Of a DNA stretch of 64,000 bases, positions 8,465-19,077 are shown one piece after another. A program made the position numbers and the translations under genes. Position 1 is the stretch's first letter. Each line of letters opens with the position of its first letter. The notes below the pieces were generated by a model. It saw only the letters and a program-made list of their open reading frames with translations, was not told the origin of the DNA and searched no databases. Source of the DNA: Chloroflexota bacterium (GTDB lineage: Bacteria > Chloroflexota > UBA6077 > JACCZL01); NCBI GenBank assembly GCA_030447245.1, contig JAUJPG010000007.1, forward strand, positions 62,001-126,000. The letters are read 5' to 3'.

Positions 8465-9121
8465 CCGTTGTGACCTTCCAGCAGCGCCCGTATTGGCGCG
8501 AATGAGCGTCGGTGAAACGCGCTTAGCCCGCGGCGTGCGAGTCCACGCCGATGCGCCACCGTCCCGTATCCCTTGTTGTGCGCCCAATCGTACGCCGGAT
8601 GACGATGATCGAGTTCATTCATCCACTGATCGCGCAACACCTTTGCCACAATCGATGCCGACGCGATGGACAGGCAAGTGGCGTCGCCACGGACGATCGC
8701 CGTCTGGGGGATGCTGCAACCTCGAACGGTGATGGCGTCAATCAACAAGTAGTCTGCCGCTGGCGACAAGGAATGGATCGCCCGAAGCATCGCCAGCCGG
8801 GTTCGCAGCGGTGAGGCCCAGTAGATCCAGCTCCACCGCGGAGACGGCCCCGATCCCAACGCCCCGTGCAGCCCCCATGATCGGATGATAGAGCGCGGTC
8901 CGCTGGCTGGAGCTCAACGTCTTGGAGTCCCGAACTCCCTCGAGTTCGGGCGGCACGCCGCCGCGAGGGTCGGGCAGTATCACCGCGGCCGCGACAAGCG
9001 GGCCGGCCCAGGCGCCGCGCCCGACCTCGTCGACTCCCGCCACCCGGAAAAATCCGGCCTGCCGTGCTCCAACCTCCGCGAGGAGCGTCGGACGGGGACG
9101 CCCCGTCGATCCGGCCCTCAC
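8461..9121 (-). pseudogene. rnhB: ribonuclease HII, interrupted by a one-base frameshift
   Basis: RNase HII removes ribonucleotides from DNA-RNA hybrids. The first frame (from GTG 9121) carries VDEVGRGAWAGP with the catalytic DE pair and runs to LDLLGLTAA. The second frame continues with RLAMLRAIHSL, LLIDA, SIASASIVAKVLRD and YGTVAHRRGL and ends at 8461. Dropping one T of the TT at 8802-8803 joins them perfectly as LGLTAATRLAM. All expected motifs are otherwise present, so this is either a very recent mutation or a sequencing error. RNase HII is not always essential, so loss is possible. Confidence 0.85.
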
Positions 9122-9185
9122 ACCGCGCGGGTGCTCACGACTGGCGCTGATCGATGCGCCGTTCGGCGCGCGCGACGAGGCGAGG

Positions 9186-9554
9186 TTACGACCCCCCCGG
9201 ACCGAAGGCCCGGCGCTCCTTGATGCGCGCGGCTTTCCCGGTCAACGAACGAAGGTAGTAGAGCTTCGCGCGCCTCACACGGCCTCGCCGCGCGACTTCG
9301 ATCCGATCCACCCGGGGCGAGTTGAACATGAACGTGCGCTCGACGCCAATTCCGTGGCTGCCAAGCCGACGCACCGCGAAGGTCCCGTCGGCAGAGTTCG
9401 GACGATGCATGCCGATTACCACGCCCTCGAACACCTGAAGACGCTCACGCACTCCCTCAACCACTCGCACGTGCACTCGGACTGTGTCCCCGGCAGCAAA
9501 ATCAGGAATGGTATCGGCTCTCGGCAGAGCCATCAGTCGCGCCACGTCCACCAT
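9186..9554 (-). CDS. rplS: 50S ribosomal protein L19
   Basis: The protein lies at the 30S-50S interface. It shows [16 protein letters not shown], then FEGVVIGMH, then [32 protein letters not shown], all standard for L19. The ATG at 9554 gives 122 residues, close to the usual 115-120; the frame extends to 9623 but those residues are not family-like. A candidate -10 box lies 44 nt upstream, supporting this start. It heads the rplS-rnhB-yraN run. Confidence 0.93.
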   Translation of the reverse strand: MVDVARLMALPRADTIPDFAAGDTVRVHVRVVEGVRERLQVFEGVVIGMHRPNSADGTFAVRRLGSHGIGVERTFMFNSPRVDRIEVARRGRVRRAKLYYLRSLTGKAARIKERRAFGPGGS

Positions 9555-9597
9555 CTGCGCCACCCTTCGCTCACTCGAACAACTACGTTTGCACCCG

Positions 9598-9606
9598 AGT
9601 ATACCA
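9598..9606 (-). promoter_or_regulatory. extended -10 box TGGTATACT upstream of rplS
   Basis: On the minus strand TGG followed by TATACT fits an extended -10 element (TGn-TATAAT type), 44 nt before the rplS ATG. No clear -35 is visible. Confidence 0.45.
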
Positions 9607-9619
9607 GCGGGATTTCCCC

Positions 9620-11521
9620 TCACACCATTGGCCGGCGGGGTGGACGTAAAGCTGCCGCTCGATCCGCCCGGACCCGTACCTGCTCTGCAAGCGATTCGGC
9701 GCGGCGATCCAACTCAGCCCGAGTAGAGGGCGCCAACACAAACTCGAGCGCTGACAGTAGCCCCTCGGCGCCCCCTAAGTCCAAGACCAGCCGTGCATCA
9801 ACCTGGCGCAAAGCCGTCAGCACTATCCAGAGTAGCTCGGCGCCACCAGCAGTGAGCGCCGCGCCACGTTCCACCCGCGCTCCCTCCATCCGGAGTCCCG
9901 CGCCCAGGGTAATCGGCTGGCCTGCTTCGTCCAGCCCGTGGAGCACAGCCGCCAGCCGCTCTGGATGAAGCCACCCTACGCAGTCGGTAAGCCGATACTC
10001 CAGCCCGGCGGCGAAGGCCGGTACATCCATCGCTCGTGTGAAGGATTCGTGGTCCGACGCTGATACGACGATCCGCGCGTCGGCCCGCAGCCTTCCCACC
10101 GCGGCAGTCCACGCATCCACTTCGCTCTCCCACCGCGCGGGTAGTTCATCCCCTGCCAGGCGTCGCACGAGTGACCTTAGCTCGTCGGCGGAGCCGCCCA
10201 GGCGGACCCCCCGACTGCATGACGCGGCGGTCAGCAAGTAGCGTCGCTCAACTGTGCCCCCGACGAACGACAAGTACTGCTCGAGCTTGTACAACACGTC
10301 GAGGTCACAACCTAGCGACGCCACAAGCTCCAGTTGGTCCTCCAACACGGCGAGCCGCGGGTCACCTTCCGGACCGGGCTCGACGGTACGCTCCGCAAGC
10401 ACACGGACCGCCGCCGTAACAGCCAATAGGGCAGACCCATCAGCTGCGAAGCCCCAACGCACCAGTCCCAGCCAGAACCACGCGCCGCATAGCTCGCGCC
10501 GAACCTGGCGAGCCGCGGCCCGTCCAACGCCGTCCGTGCCGACGCATGCCGTGCCCTCCCCGGCCGCTCCCTGATCCCACCCGAGCTCACCTTCGAGCCA
10601 GCGCTGCAATTCCGCCTCGTGATACCACGAGCCCGTCGGAAGGTCAGCGACAACCTCGAGCAGATCGCGGGCCGGATGGCCCCGCTGTACGCGACCCGAG
10701 TTCGGCATCCCACGCGCTGCCGAACGGCTGATCCGTTCTGAGCAATACGCTGCCCACATCATGGCGACCAGCGAATGCGGGTCACGGAGCAAGCGGCTAA
10801 CTTGATCGTCATCGGGACTGGGCCAGGGACCTCCACGGATCCAACCCGCTTGTTGACCGAGCCCAAGCAGGACCCGCCAGCGCTCGTTCGCGCGCCTGGG
10901 AGTGATTTCCGCCGAGCCGGCGCCGAGAGGGGCCAACACCCGCGTCAGGGACCGCTCGTTTCTACCCACGAGTGGACGTGCCGCCCGGTTCCATTTCTCC
11001 CGACGCAGCGCACTAGCCAGCAGGAAACAGTCACCGCGGAGATCGGACTCCAGAATGGTGACCGGGGGTAGCTGGCTCGCAATGGGCAAGTTCCGCTCAA
11101 TGTTCTCGACCAAAGGCGCAGCGGTAAGTAAGTATTCGTCTGGCAGAACGTACGACGCGCCGGATGAGGATGCCCCCGCGGTGAAAACGCGGAACAACAC
11201 GCCGCGTTCGGTGAGCCGCGAGACGCGCGTCATACCCCCCGCACCGTCCAAGTCACCCGAGCGATGCCGACTAGCCCGCCGAAGGAGCAAATCGGCGTCG
11301 TGCCGCCCCCGACCCGCGGCCACCAGGGCGACGATGGCCCGATCTTCCGCTGCAAGCTCGCGCCAGAGCTTTCCATCCGCCGCCAGTTGAGTCAGCTCAG
11401 CGGCCAGGCCGTCAACCAGCTCCGAACGGATAGTCGAGCCTTCGAAGGGCAGCCCCCGCTCCCTCGCCATAGTCCGGAGCAAGCCCACCGAGCAGCCTAG
11501 TAGCGCGTCACGCAGCTTCAT
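9620..11521 (-). CDS. helicase-associated (XPB/Ssl2 N-terminal-like, Helicase_C_3) protein
   Basis: From the ATG at 11521 the protein (about 633 residues) starts [20 protein letters not shown]. Its C-terminal third resembles the Helicase_C_3 / XPB-Ssl2 N-terminal domain: [20 protein letters not shown], then [19 protein letters not shown], then [20 protein letters not shown]. No Walker motifs are present, so it is not itself a helicase. Proteins of this kind are known mainly as 'helicase-associated' proteins in Actinobacteria and Chloroflexota, and their role is uncertain. It ends 66 bp before the rplS start. The frame opens upstream to 11599 without support. Confidence 0.65.
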   Translation of the reverse strand: MKLRDALLGCSVGLLRTMARERGLPFEGSTIRSELVDGLAAELTQLAADGKLWRELAAEDRAIVALVAAGRGRHDADLLLRRASRHRSGDLDGAGGMTRVSRLTERGVLFRVFTAGASSSGASYVLPDEYLLTAAPLVENIERNLPIASQLPPVTILESDLRGDCFLLASALRREKWNRAARPLVGRNERSLTRVLAPLGAGSAEITPRRANERWRVLLGLGQQAGWIRGGPWPSPDDDQVSRLLRDPHSLVAMMWAAYCSERISRSAARGMPNSGRVQRGHPARDLLEVVADLPTGSWYHEAELQRWLEGELGWDQGAAGEGTACVGTDGVGRAAARQVRRELCGAWFWLGLVRWGFAADGSALLAVTAAVRVLAERTVEPGPEGDPRLAVLEDQLELVASLGCDLDVLYKLEQYLSFVGGTVERRYLLTAASCSRGVRLGGSADELRSLVRRLAGDELPARWESEVDAWTAAVGRLRADARIVVSASDHESFTRAMDVPAFAAGLEYRLTDCVGWLHPERLAAVLHGLDEAGQPITLGAGLRMEGARVERGAALTAGGAELLWIVLTALRQVDARLVLDLGGAEGLLSALEFVLAPSTRAELDRRAESLAEQVRVRADRAAALRPPRRPMV

Positions 11522-11641
11522 CGATCCGGGCGCCGGGTCCCGCGCGCACTCGTATTCGCACGACCAATGGAGCGACGAGGGCCTATTAAGCCCCGACAAC
11601 TCCGATCGAGACTCCTGGTCTGATCGAGCACCCCGCCTCGA

Positions 11642-13729
11642 CTAGATGAACAGTGGCGCCATCACCAGCGTGATCGTGCTGAGCAGCTTGATTAGCACGT
11701 GTAGCGACGGGCCGGCCGTGTCCTTGAAGGGGTCGCCAACAGTATCGCCGACGACCGCTGCCGCATGCGGCAAGCTACGCTTGCCCATGATCTGCCCCAG
11801 ATCATCCTTTAGCTCACCGGACTCGATGAACTTCTTGGCATTGTCCCAGGACCCGCCGCTGTTGTTCAGCACGGTCGCCAGCAGGATGCCCGCCATCGTG
11901 CCAACCATCAGGAATGCTGCCATTGCCTCGTACCGCAGCAGCAGCCCGACAAAGATAGGGAATGCCACTGCCAACACCCCGGGGAGCACCATCTCTCGAA
12001 GGGCCGCCTTGGCCGTGATGTCGACGCAGCGCGCGTAGTCTGGCTTGGTTCGGCCCTCCATGATTCCTGGATCGGCCTTGAACTGCCGACGGACCTCCTC
12101 AATGATGTCGCCCGCGGCTCTACCGACCGCGCGGATCGCTAGCGACGTGAAGAAAAAGACGAGCGTCGCACCGAGGAATCCTCCGATGAACACCTCGACC
12201 TTAGTCAGGTCAACACTGATGTGCTCCGCCGCCCGACTCCCCAGCACGGCCTTGACCTCATCCAGATAGGCACTAAAGAGCAGGAAGGCTGCCAGGGCCG
12301 CGGAGGCAATCGCGTAGCCCTTGGTGAGTGCCTTCGTCGTATTGCCGACAGCGTCCAGAGCATCGGTGATGTGACGCGTCGCTTCAGGCGCGCCGGCCAT
12401 CTCGGCAATACCGCCCGCGTTGTCAGTGATCGGACCGAAGGTGTCCATCGCCAGGATGTAGGCGACGGTGGTCAGCATCCCCATGGTCGCCGCGGCGGTG
12501 CCGTAGAGGCCACCGTTCGGGACGCCGCTATTTGCGCCGCACCAGTAGCTGAGCAGCAGGGCGATCGATATGACGATCGCCGTTGGCGCCGTGGTCTCGA
12601 GGCCGACGGCAAAGCCCGCGATAATGTTCGTCGCGGGGCCAGTCTTGGAGGCGCGCGCTATCTGCTGAACAGGGCGCCATGACCCGGCGGTGTAGTACTG
12701 GGTCAAGTAGACAAACGCGACGCTGGTCGCAAGCCCCACAAGGCCCGCCGCCACCAGCCACCAGCTCCCCAGCATATTGAGTGTGACCGCGACGATGCCG
12801 AGGGCACACAGCCCCGTCATCGTCCAGTAACCCCGGTCCAGCGCCCGCATCGGATCGCGGATCTCGCCCCAAGTCACCGCGTAGACCCCAACGATCGACG
12901 CCAGCAAGCCGACTGAGCGAACGACCAGTGGGAAGAAGATCCAGGCAGGATTGTTCGTGGCGGCATAGATAGCGACGCCGAGAATCATCGCGCCGATGTT
13001 CTCGGCCGCCGTGGACTCGAACAGGTCGGCGCCGCGACCAGCGCAGTCGCCAACGTTGTCGCCGACCAGGTCCGCGATCACTGCCGCGTTTCGGGGATCG
13101 TCCTCGGGTATGCCAGCTTCAACCTTGCCGACCAGATCGGCGCCCACGTCAGCCGCCTTGGTGTAAATTCCCCCACCAAGTTGGGCGAACAAGGCGACGA
13201 AGCTCGCCCCAAATCCGAATCCCACGATCGTGAATGGGGCAATGTCCGGGCGCTCGAAGCCCCCATACGCCCAGAAGATCCCCAGGACCCCAAGCAGGCT
13301 CAACGCGACGACAAGTAGGCCCGAGACAGCACCACCTCTCAGCGAGACCGTGATCGCCTCCTTCAGACTGCGGGTTGCCGCCGAGGCGGTCCGCAGGTTC
13401 GCCTGAACCGCGATGTACATCCCAATGAATCCCGAAACCGCGGAACAGGCCGCGCCTACCAGGAACGCCACGGACGTTCGCCAACCTGTCTCGGCGTTTC
13501 CTGACAGGACACCCAGCAACAGGCCAATCAGCACTCCCGCTACCACCGCCAATACGCCGATGGTGCGGTACTGACGATTCAGGAATGCCATCGCTCCCAC
13601 GAAGATGGCGTCCGCCACCTCCTGCATCGCGGAGGTCCCTTTATCGCGTCCAAGCACGTCTCGCGCGAAGATCGCGGCGAAGAGCATCGCTACGATGCCC
13701 GAAAATGGCACGAGCCAAATGATGTTCAA
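11642..13729 (-). CDS. hppA: membrane-bound proton-translocating pyrophosphatase, K+-independent type
   Basis: This integral membrane pump couples pyrophosphate hydrolysis to ion transport. Family motifs are clear: DVGADLVGKVEAGIPEDDPR near residue 195 and GDNVGDCAGRGADLFE just after it, with many hydrophobic segments. Near residue 463 the sequence reads GNTTKALTKG; Lys rather than Ala there marks the K+-independent H+-pumping subfamily. I chose the TTG at 13729 (695 residues) because a GGGAG site precedes it and LNIIWLVPFSG begins the first membrane helix. The extension to 13768 is not hydrophobic. Confidence 0.93.
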   Translation of the reverse strand: MNIIWLVPFSGIVAMLFAAIFARDVLGRDKGTSAMQEVADAIFVGAMAFLNRQYRTIGVLAVVAGVLIGLLLGVLSGNAETGWRTSVAFLVGAACSAVSGFIGMYIAVQANLRTASAATRSLKEAITVSLRGGAVSGLLVVALSLLGVLGIFWAYGGFERPDIAPFTIVGFGFGASFVALFAQLGGGIYTKAADVGADLVGKVEAGIPEDDPRNAAVIADLVGDNVGDCAGRGADLFESTAAENIGAMILGVAIYAATNNPAWIFFPLVVRSVGLLASIVGVYAVTWGEIRDPMRALDRGYWTMTGLCALGIVAVTLNMLGSWWLVAAGLVGLATSVAFVYLTQYYTAGSWRPVQQIARASKTGPATNIIAGFAVGLETTAPTAIVISIALLLSYWCGANSGVPNGGLYGTAAATMGMLTTVAYILAMDTFGPITDNAGGIAEMAGAPEATRHITDALDAVGNTTKALTKGYAIASAALAAFLLFSAYLDEVKAVLGSRAAEHISVDLTKVEVFIGGFLGATLVFFFTSLAIRAVGRAAGDIIEEVRRQFKADPGIMEGRTKPDYARCVDITAKAALREMVLPGVLAVAFPIFVGLLLRYEAMAAFLMVGTMAGILLATVLNNSGGSWDNAKKFIESGELKDDLGQIMGKRSLPHAAAVVGDTVGDPFKDTAGPSLHVLIKLLSTITLVMAPLFI

Positions 13730-14233
13730 CCTTGGTCTCCCTTCACTGCAGCGCGCCGGGCAGGGCATAAGCCCACTGCACCGGTAGTCCAGTTACACTA
13801 CGATTTCGCCAGCCAGCCCCGCCGTGAGCCGCCACGCTGGCCAGCGTCGCTGCTCACGGCTCGTATGTGGCTGACGCACACTCTTCGATTGCGAGCGCGG
13901 AACCTGCTACAGGTCAGACACTCCTGATCTCTCCACGCTCTCCTGGCACTGGGAGGACGACATGCCGAGGCGATGCGAATGAACAGGCCCGAACGATGTC
14001 CGCCTCGGCCAGCGTCCGCTCTTCGCCAACGTCCGCAATGTTAGCGGCGGCTGTCTGGAGGGGCAAGTGCTTCACAGACGCGACAGCCAGCATCCACGAG
14101 TTGCCAAGACACGTGTCCTTCGACCAGCAGGCACTTCGGCTCACAGGGCGTGGGCGATGTTCTTGCACGTTTCTCACGCCGCTAAGAAGTGAACGCACAA
14201 AGCCCCGGCGCGGCCTTCGTGTAATAGCCACCG
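13730..14233. other. intergenic, no recognisable gene
   Basis: About 500 bp between hppA and the decayed CoxL-like gene. Overlapping open frames exist on both strands (for example 13914-14396 on the minus strand), but none resembles a known family or has a convincing start. It may hold more remnants of the decayed locus. Confidence 0.4.
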
Positions 14234-16622
14234 CTACGCGGGCGCCCAACCCCACGATCCAGGTCTGGCGGCGCGAATCAAGTCTCGCAGTCGAGCGGGA
14301 TCTAACGGCATTTCCGTAACTGTGACCCCCAGTGGCGCGAGCGCATCGTCGATCGCCTCGGCAACCAACGCCGGCACCGGGATCGCGCCGCCTCACCGAC
14401 GCCCTTGATTCCGAGCGGATTCAGCGGGGACGGTGTCTCCAGATGGTCAATCTCGAGGCTTGGCACTTCTGCCGAGGTGGGCATGAGAAAGTCCATGAAG
14501 GACGCGGTCAAGAGCTACCCCTGTTCGTCGTAGACGAGCCGCTCGAAGAAGGAGCCGCCTAGCCCCTGAGCGACGCCACCTTGAATCTGCCCTTCCACGA
14601 TGGCCGGGTTCACTAGGACGCCGCAGTCGTGCACGACCGCGTAGCGCAGGAACCTGAGCGCGCCAGTCTCCAGGTCCACCTCGACGACCGCGGCGTGGCA
14701 TCCGTTGGCGAACGTCGCCAGCTCTGGGGCGAAGAACGCTCGTGCTTCAAGCCCCGGCTCCTGCCCCTCGTTGAGCACGGCTCCTGTTCGTGGCTTCACC
14801 AGCTTCAGCGCCTGCGAGGTCGCCGCCTTGCCGTAGGCGTAGCGGATTGGGTTCGCCACCGAGGCAATGGCGCCGAGCAGCAGTGCCCGCCCCGGCACAC
14901 CCCGCACCCGCACCTGACCATCCGCGACCTCAAGATCTTCCCGGAGCCGCCTCCAGCAGTTCCGCCGCTACTCCTAGCGCCTTTTCGCGTACCGCCCGCG
15001 CAGCCGCGGCCATGGCATTGCCCGGAGACCACAAGCGCTGGCGTACGTCCCGGCCCCCCAGCTGAAGGTGGTGGTATCACCCGTTACCACGGTCACATCG
15101 GCGGGATCGATGCCCAGCTCGCGTGCCACGAGCTGGGCAATGTTGTCTGGTGGCCCTGCCCCTGCGTGGTAAGCCCGGTGGTGACGACGTACACCTTCCC
15201 GAGGGCTCGACGCGGACGTGCGCGCCCTCGTAGGGGCCGATGCCGGCCCCTCGACATAGGTCGCAAGACCGAGCCCGAGATATCGCCCCTGGCGGCGGGC
15301 GTCCTCCTGCTCCAGGCGGAATTGGTCAGGTGCAATCATCTCGATCGCCCTGTCCAGCACAGCGGGGAAAGTTTCCACTGTCGTAACGGGTCGGCGCACC
15401 ATCCTGGAACGTGAGCCCCACATCCCACGGGAACTCATCGGCTTGGATCAAGCGGCGGACTTCGCTCGGGTCCAATCCAAGCTCGCGGGCGATCTGCCCG
15501 ATGACCCGCTCCATGACAAACACACCGTGCGGGCGGCCAGCGCCGCGATACGGGCTCACCGGCACCTTGTTCGTGTAGACCACCGAGAATTCGACGTCGT
15601 CGGTAATCGGTACATCCCCGGCAACAGGGCCGCGGTGATAACAGGAACTACGACGCCGTAGGGCGTATACGCGCCGGTGTCGTGAATGAACCGGGTCGCG
15701 CAGTCCAAGAATCAGGCCCGACGCGCTAACCGCCACCTCTACGTCGTGGATCTGACCTCGCTCGTGATTGGCGGCGAGGAGATGCTCGGGGCGGTCTTCG
15801 GCCCCACCCGGACGGGACGCTGCAGCCGGATCGAGGCAAACGGGACGAGGATCTCCTCTGGATAGAACATCATGATCTTTGTTCCGAACCCACCGCCGAC
15901 GTCGGGAGCAACCACCCGAACCTTGTTCTCCGGCAGACCGAACAGACCGGCCAGTCCATTTGCCAGCGGCAAGGGGGCCTGTGTGGAGATCCAGGCGGTC
16001 AGGGTGCCATCGTGCGCGTCCCAGTGGGCAACGACGCCACGAGCCTCGATCGGCTGACGGCGCTGCGCTCGATCGTCGCGCGTCCGCGCAGCACTCGGTC
16101 GGCGGCGGCGAACGCCCCCTCTGAGTCGCCGACTTTCTGCGGGAAGGTAGCGCACACGTTGGCCGGTACGTCGTCGTGGACCAGTGGGCGCGCCAGTTCG
16201 CGCCGTGTCCAAGTCAATGGCCGCGGCAAGCGGCACGTATTCTACGTCGATCAAGTCGAGCGCGTCTTCGGCGGCGTAGCGGCTCTCGGCGACTACGAAG
16301 GCTACCGCCTCGCCAGCGTAGCGCACACGATCGATCGCCAGCGGGCGCTGCGTGCGCGGGTGGACCAGCGTCGGGTGAGGGATCAGCAACGGCCCAGGCT
16401 GGTTGAGCTCGCCGAGATCGTTCGCGGCCAGTGCCAACACGACGCCCTGCGGCGCGAGCCGCCTCGACACTGACCCGCCGTATCACCGCATGCCCGTGCG
16501 GACTGCGTAGCACCGCTGCGTGGAGCATGTAGCCTCACGTCATCGACGTACCGACCCAGGCCGACAAGCAGCCGCGGGTCTTCGTTCCGCCGGATCGACG
16601 ACCCAAGCGCGGGTGTGGTCAT
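14234..16622 (-). pseudogene. CoxL-like molybdenum hydroxylase large subunit, multiply frameshifted
   Basis: From ATG 16622 (overlapping the upstream stop as ATGA) to TAG at 14234, segments in changing frames align in order along a CoxL/xanthine dehydrogenase large subunit. They are IRRNEDPRLLVGLGRYVDDV; VRYAGEAVAFVVAESRYAAED; NKVRVVAPDVGGGFGTK; FIHDTGAYTPYG; VPVSPYRGAGRP (the form II-like AYRGAGR region); [19 protein letters not shown]; and [21 protein letters not shown] count more than ten frame changes, mostly one-base changes in G/C runs, plus an in-frame TAG at 14515-14517 where CAG (Gln) is expected. No single frame could make the enzyme. The alternative is unpolished sequence. Confidence 0.8.
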
Positions 16623-18026
16623 CGCGTGTCGGGTGAACGGTCTGCCACGGCCTCGTGGCCATGCGCGCCAGCCAAGGCCGCCGCGGCGTCTTGGAAGCAC
16701 TTGATCGGCGCCCGCACCAGCCCTGCCCCGATCTGACCGATGCCAGCGGCTCGATGGGCGATCCCGGTGTTGATGATCGGCACAATGCCTGTCCGTAGAC
16801 TCGTCGGACGTCCACGCCTTGGAGTCCCACGGAAGTTGAGGATCGGTATGCGATAGGCCTCGCTTTCGCCCACCGTGATCTCGTACATCTCGGTTGTATA
16901 GCTCAGCGCGTCGGCGGGCGTCCCGCCGATAAACTGCACGATCGCCCAGCGCGGCCGCCATCGCAAATGCGCCCAGCCCTCCGGTTTCGGTGATCGCACT
17001 GTCGCCTATGTCTAGGTTGCCATCGGCCTCCGAGAAGCCTGGAAAGTACAGGCCTCGCGGTAGCTCAGCCAGCGCGGTGAACCACTGCTCCAGCAGGCCC
17101 GAGACTCGAATGCCGAAGTCGGTGCCGTTCCTGGCCATCGTGCTCACCAATGTGCTGCGGTACGCGATCCGCCGCGTCGAGGGCCGCCTTGCACGCGGCC
17201 ATACTGACGTTCAGCGTGAAGTGCTCGTCGCATGCGATGAACTCCAGCACGCGTGCCAGCTCGCCAGAACTCAGATCGCCACGCGCAAGGTGGGGCGCCA
17301 GCGCCTTGAGCAACAAACCCGAACCGGCTCGGTTGCGGTTGTGACACTCATCCCCCATCTGCACGGCCTGCCCGAGAAGCGAGCGCACGTCGAGACCACC
17401 TGCCCGCCGGACGGCGTCACCGAGAACCGGCCCAGGATGTCGCGCATCCAGACGAGTCGTTCCAACACCTCGGGCCCGTTTGCGCCGTAGCGCAATACCT
17501 TGCCCAGCCCTTCGTTCAGGCTCGCATACGCTTCATTACCGAAGGCGCGGTTCTCGACGACGTAGACCGGCATCGACTGCGTAAGCACTCCCGCCATCGG
17601 CCCCACGACCGAGTGATGGTGGCATGGCTCAAAACGGACGCCGCCCCGCTGGGCCATTTCTTCGGCGGTGTCATTGCGGCACCCTCGAAGACGAGCGCGC
17701 CCGCCACTGCCCCGCGCATCGGCCCGCACATCCGCTGCCACCAATTGGCGGACCGGCGTGCAATACCAGATTCGGCTCCATCCAGGTACCACGACGCCCG
17801 CCGGCTGAACGTCGACGAGCCACTGCTCGGCAGCCCGCACCCGGGCAAGGGATTCCGCCGTCGCCTGCTCGATCTCGATGCTATCGAGCCGTGCTGCTAC
17901 CGCGGCGCTGGCCGAAGGCGGTCGCCAGTCCACTCGCTGCACCCATTCGGCGTGCGGCTCCAACGTCGCCGCGAGCAGATCGAGCCCGACGTTGATGGCG
18001 CGAGGCCGCGTCAGAAGCTGGTTCAT
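16619..18026 (-). pseudogene. DUF1116 (YlbE/AllG-like) gene, frameshifted
   Basis: The frame opens at ATG 18026 with MNQLLTRPRAINVGLDLLAA and QRVDWRPPSASAA. Shifted frames carry, in order, RMCGPMRGAVAGALVFEGAA, FEPCHHHSVVGPMAGVL, EGLGKVLRYGANGPEVLERL, QAVQMGDECHNRNRAG, IGDSAITETGGLGAFAMAAA, YRIPILNFRGTP and GIGQIGAGLVRAP. Together these span a full DUF1116 protein. In E. coli the YlbE member belongs to the oxamate carbamoyltransferase system of allantoin breakdown (AllFGH), from my recall. The fdrA and ylbF partners are not visible here. About six indels break it. It is coupled by ATGA to the CoxL-like pseudogene. Confidence 0.78.
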
Positions 18027-18495
18027 TCTTCGGACCTGTACACGTGGCTGGAACATAGCGCCTCAGCCTCGCACGATGGCATCACATTGACGTTCTCTGG
18101 CGGTCGAGTGGGCGACGCACCCCGTGACGGAGCACCCCGCCTAAGCGTTGGCTCTGCTCACGCCGTGTCTATCTACAGCGCGGTTCCGCTTGCGTGTACG
18201 GCGACTGAGCCGCTCGCCAAGGTTCATACGACGGTCCGACGGTCGAGGCCCTCGCTTTCACGCTCCAGGCTGGATCCGCCCTGAACTCGATTGTCGGCTC
18301 GGCAATAATCCTGATCGATTGCGGCACGCCGCGGGTATGGCCGTGCACCACGGATTGGCTTCCTGAACCCACCCATTCGAGGTGGGACATCGAATGTCCA
18401 AAGGCAAGGGCGAGTGTCGAGCCTGTGGTATCTTCTCTCTTAGCGGCTCGTCCTTCCAAGGCGCTCCCTGAACGATCGCGACTGGCGAGGTTGAC
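18027..18495. other. intergenic with one unassigned open stretch
   Basis: About 470 bp lie between the divergent DUF1116 pseudogene and ccmG. A minus-strand frame at 18169-18459 reads reasonably (SVVHGHTRGVPQSIRIIAEP, FRADPAWSVKARASTVGP) and might be another remnant of the decayed operon; I cannot assign it. A TGG-TATCTT sequence at 18426-18434 on the plus strand is a candidate extended -10 for ccmG. Confidence 0.35.
18426..18434 (+). promoter_or_regulatory. candidate extended -10 (TGGTATCTT) for the ccmG-ccdA operon
   Basis: The element lies about 62 nt before the TTG start of ccmG and has the TGn extension. No strong -35 is seen. Confidence 0.3.
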
Positions 18496-19077
18496 TTGTC
18501 ATCCAGCGCGCCACGACCCATGGATGCCACCGCGGCCGACGCACTCAATCCGTGGCCGGCACGGAGCATGGCGCTTGCCGTCGGTCTCCTTGTAGCGTTG
18601 TTCCTCGGGTTGCTAATCTGGGGCATGGGCCGCCGCGAGGCTGGCACTGTCGGGGCTGCACCAACCTTGCTGCGCTCGGCGCCGGCATTTTCGCTGCCTC
18701 TATTCGAAGGCGGAACCTTCGAACTCGCCGCCGTGCACGGCCGCCCTGTCCTGATAAATTTCTGGGCGTCGTGGTGCGTCCCCTGCCAGGACGAAGCCAT
18801 TGCGATCCAGCGCGCTTCGCGAGAGTACGCGAGTCAGGTCGTGGTTCTGGGTGTGAACGTGCAAGACTCTGACACGAGTGCGCGCGCCTTTCTGCGACGC
18901 TTTGGGGTGACCTACCCAAACGGGCGCGACGCCAGTGGGGAGATTGCAGTCGACTATGGGATGAGTGGGGTCCCGGAGTCGTACTTCGTCCGCTCGGACG
19001 GCAGCCTAGCTCGCAAGTGGCAGGGGCCGTTGGACGAGGCCCGGCTGCGCGGGTACCTGGATGAGCTGCTGCGATGA
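18496..19077 (+). CDS. ccmG: thiol:disulfide interchange protein, CcmG/DsbE/ResA type
   Basis: This is a membrane-anchored thioredoxin facing outside, which reduces apocytochrome c haem-binding cysteines. One N-terminal transmembrane helix (about 25-43) is followed by a TlpA/ResA-like thioredoxin fold with FWASWCVPC (Cys94, Cys97) and a cis-Pro region SGVPESYFV. The start is TTG 18496 behind GCGAGG; ATG 18520 is an alternative. Its stop overlaps the ccdA ATG by 4 bp, so it shares an operon with its electron donor. Confidence 0.9.
   Translation: MSSSAPRPMDATAADALNPWPARSMALAVGLLVALFLGLLIWGMGRREAGTVGAAPTLLRSAPAFSLPLFEGGTFELAAVHGRPVLINFWASWCVPCQDEAIAIQRASREYASQVVVLGVNVQDSDTSARAFLRRFGVTYPNGRDASGEIAVDYGMSGVPESYFVRSDGSLARKWQGPLDEARLRGYLDELLR

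Noticed and set aside
13914-14396. Minus-strand frame of 160 codons
   Set aside because: Its upper part is a shifted frame of the CoxL-like pseudogene, and the rest matches nothing I know.
14515-14517. TAG as a recoded codon
   Set aside because: The gene carries many other lesions, so plain inactivation is simpler than recoding.
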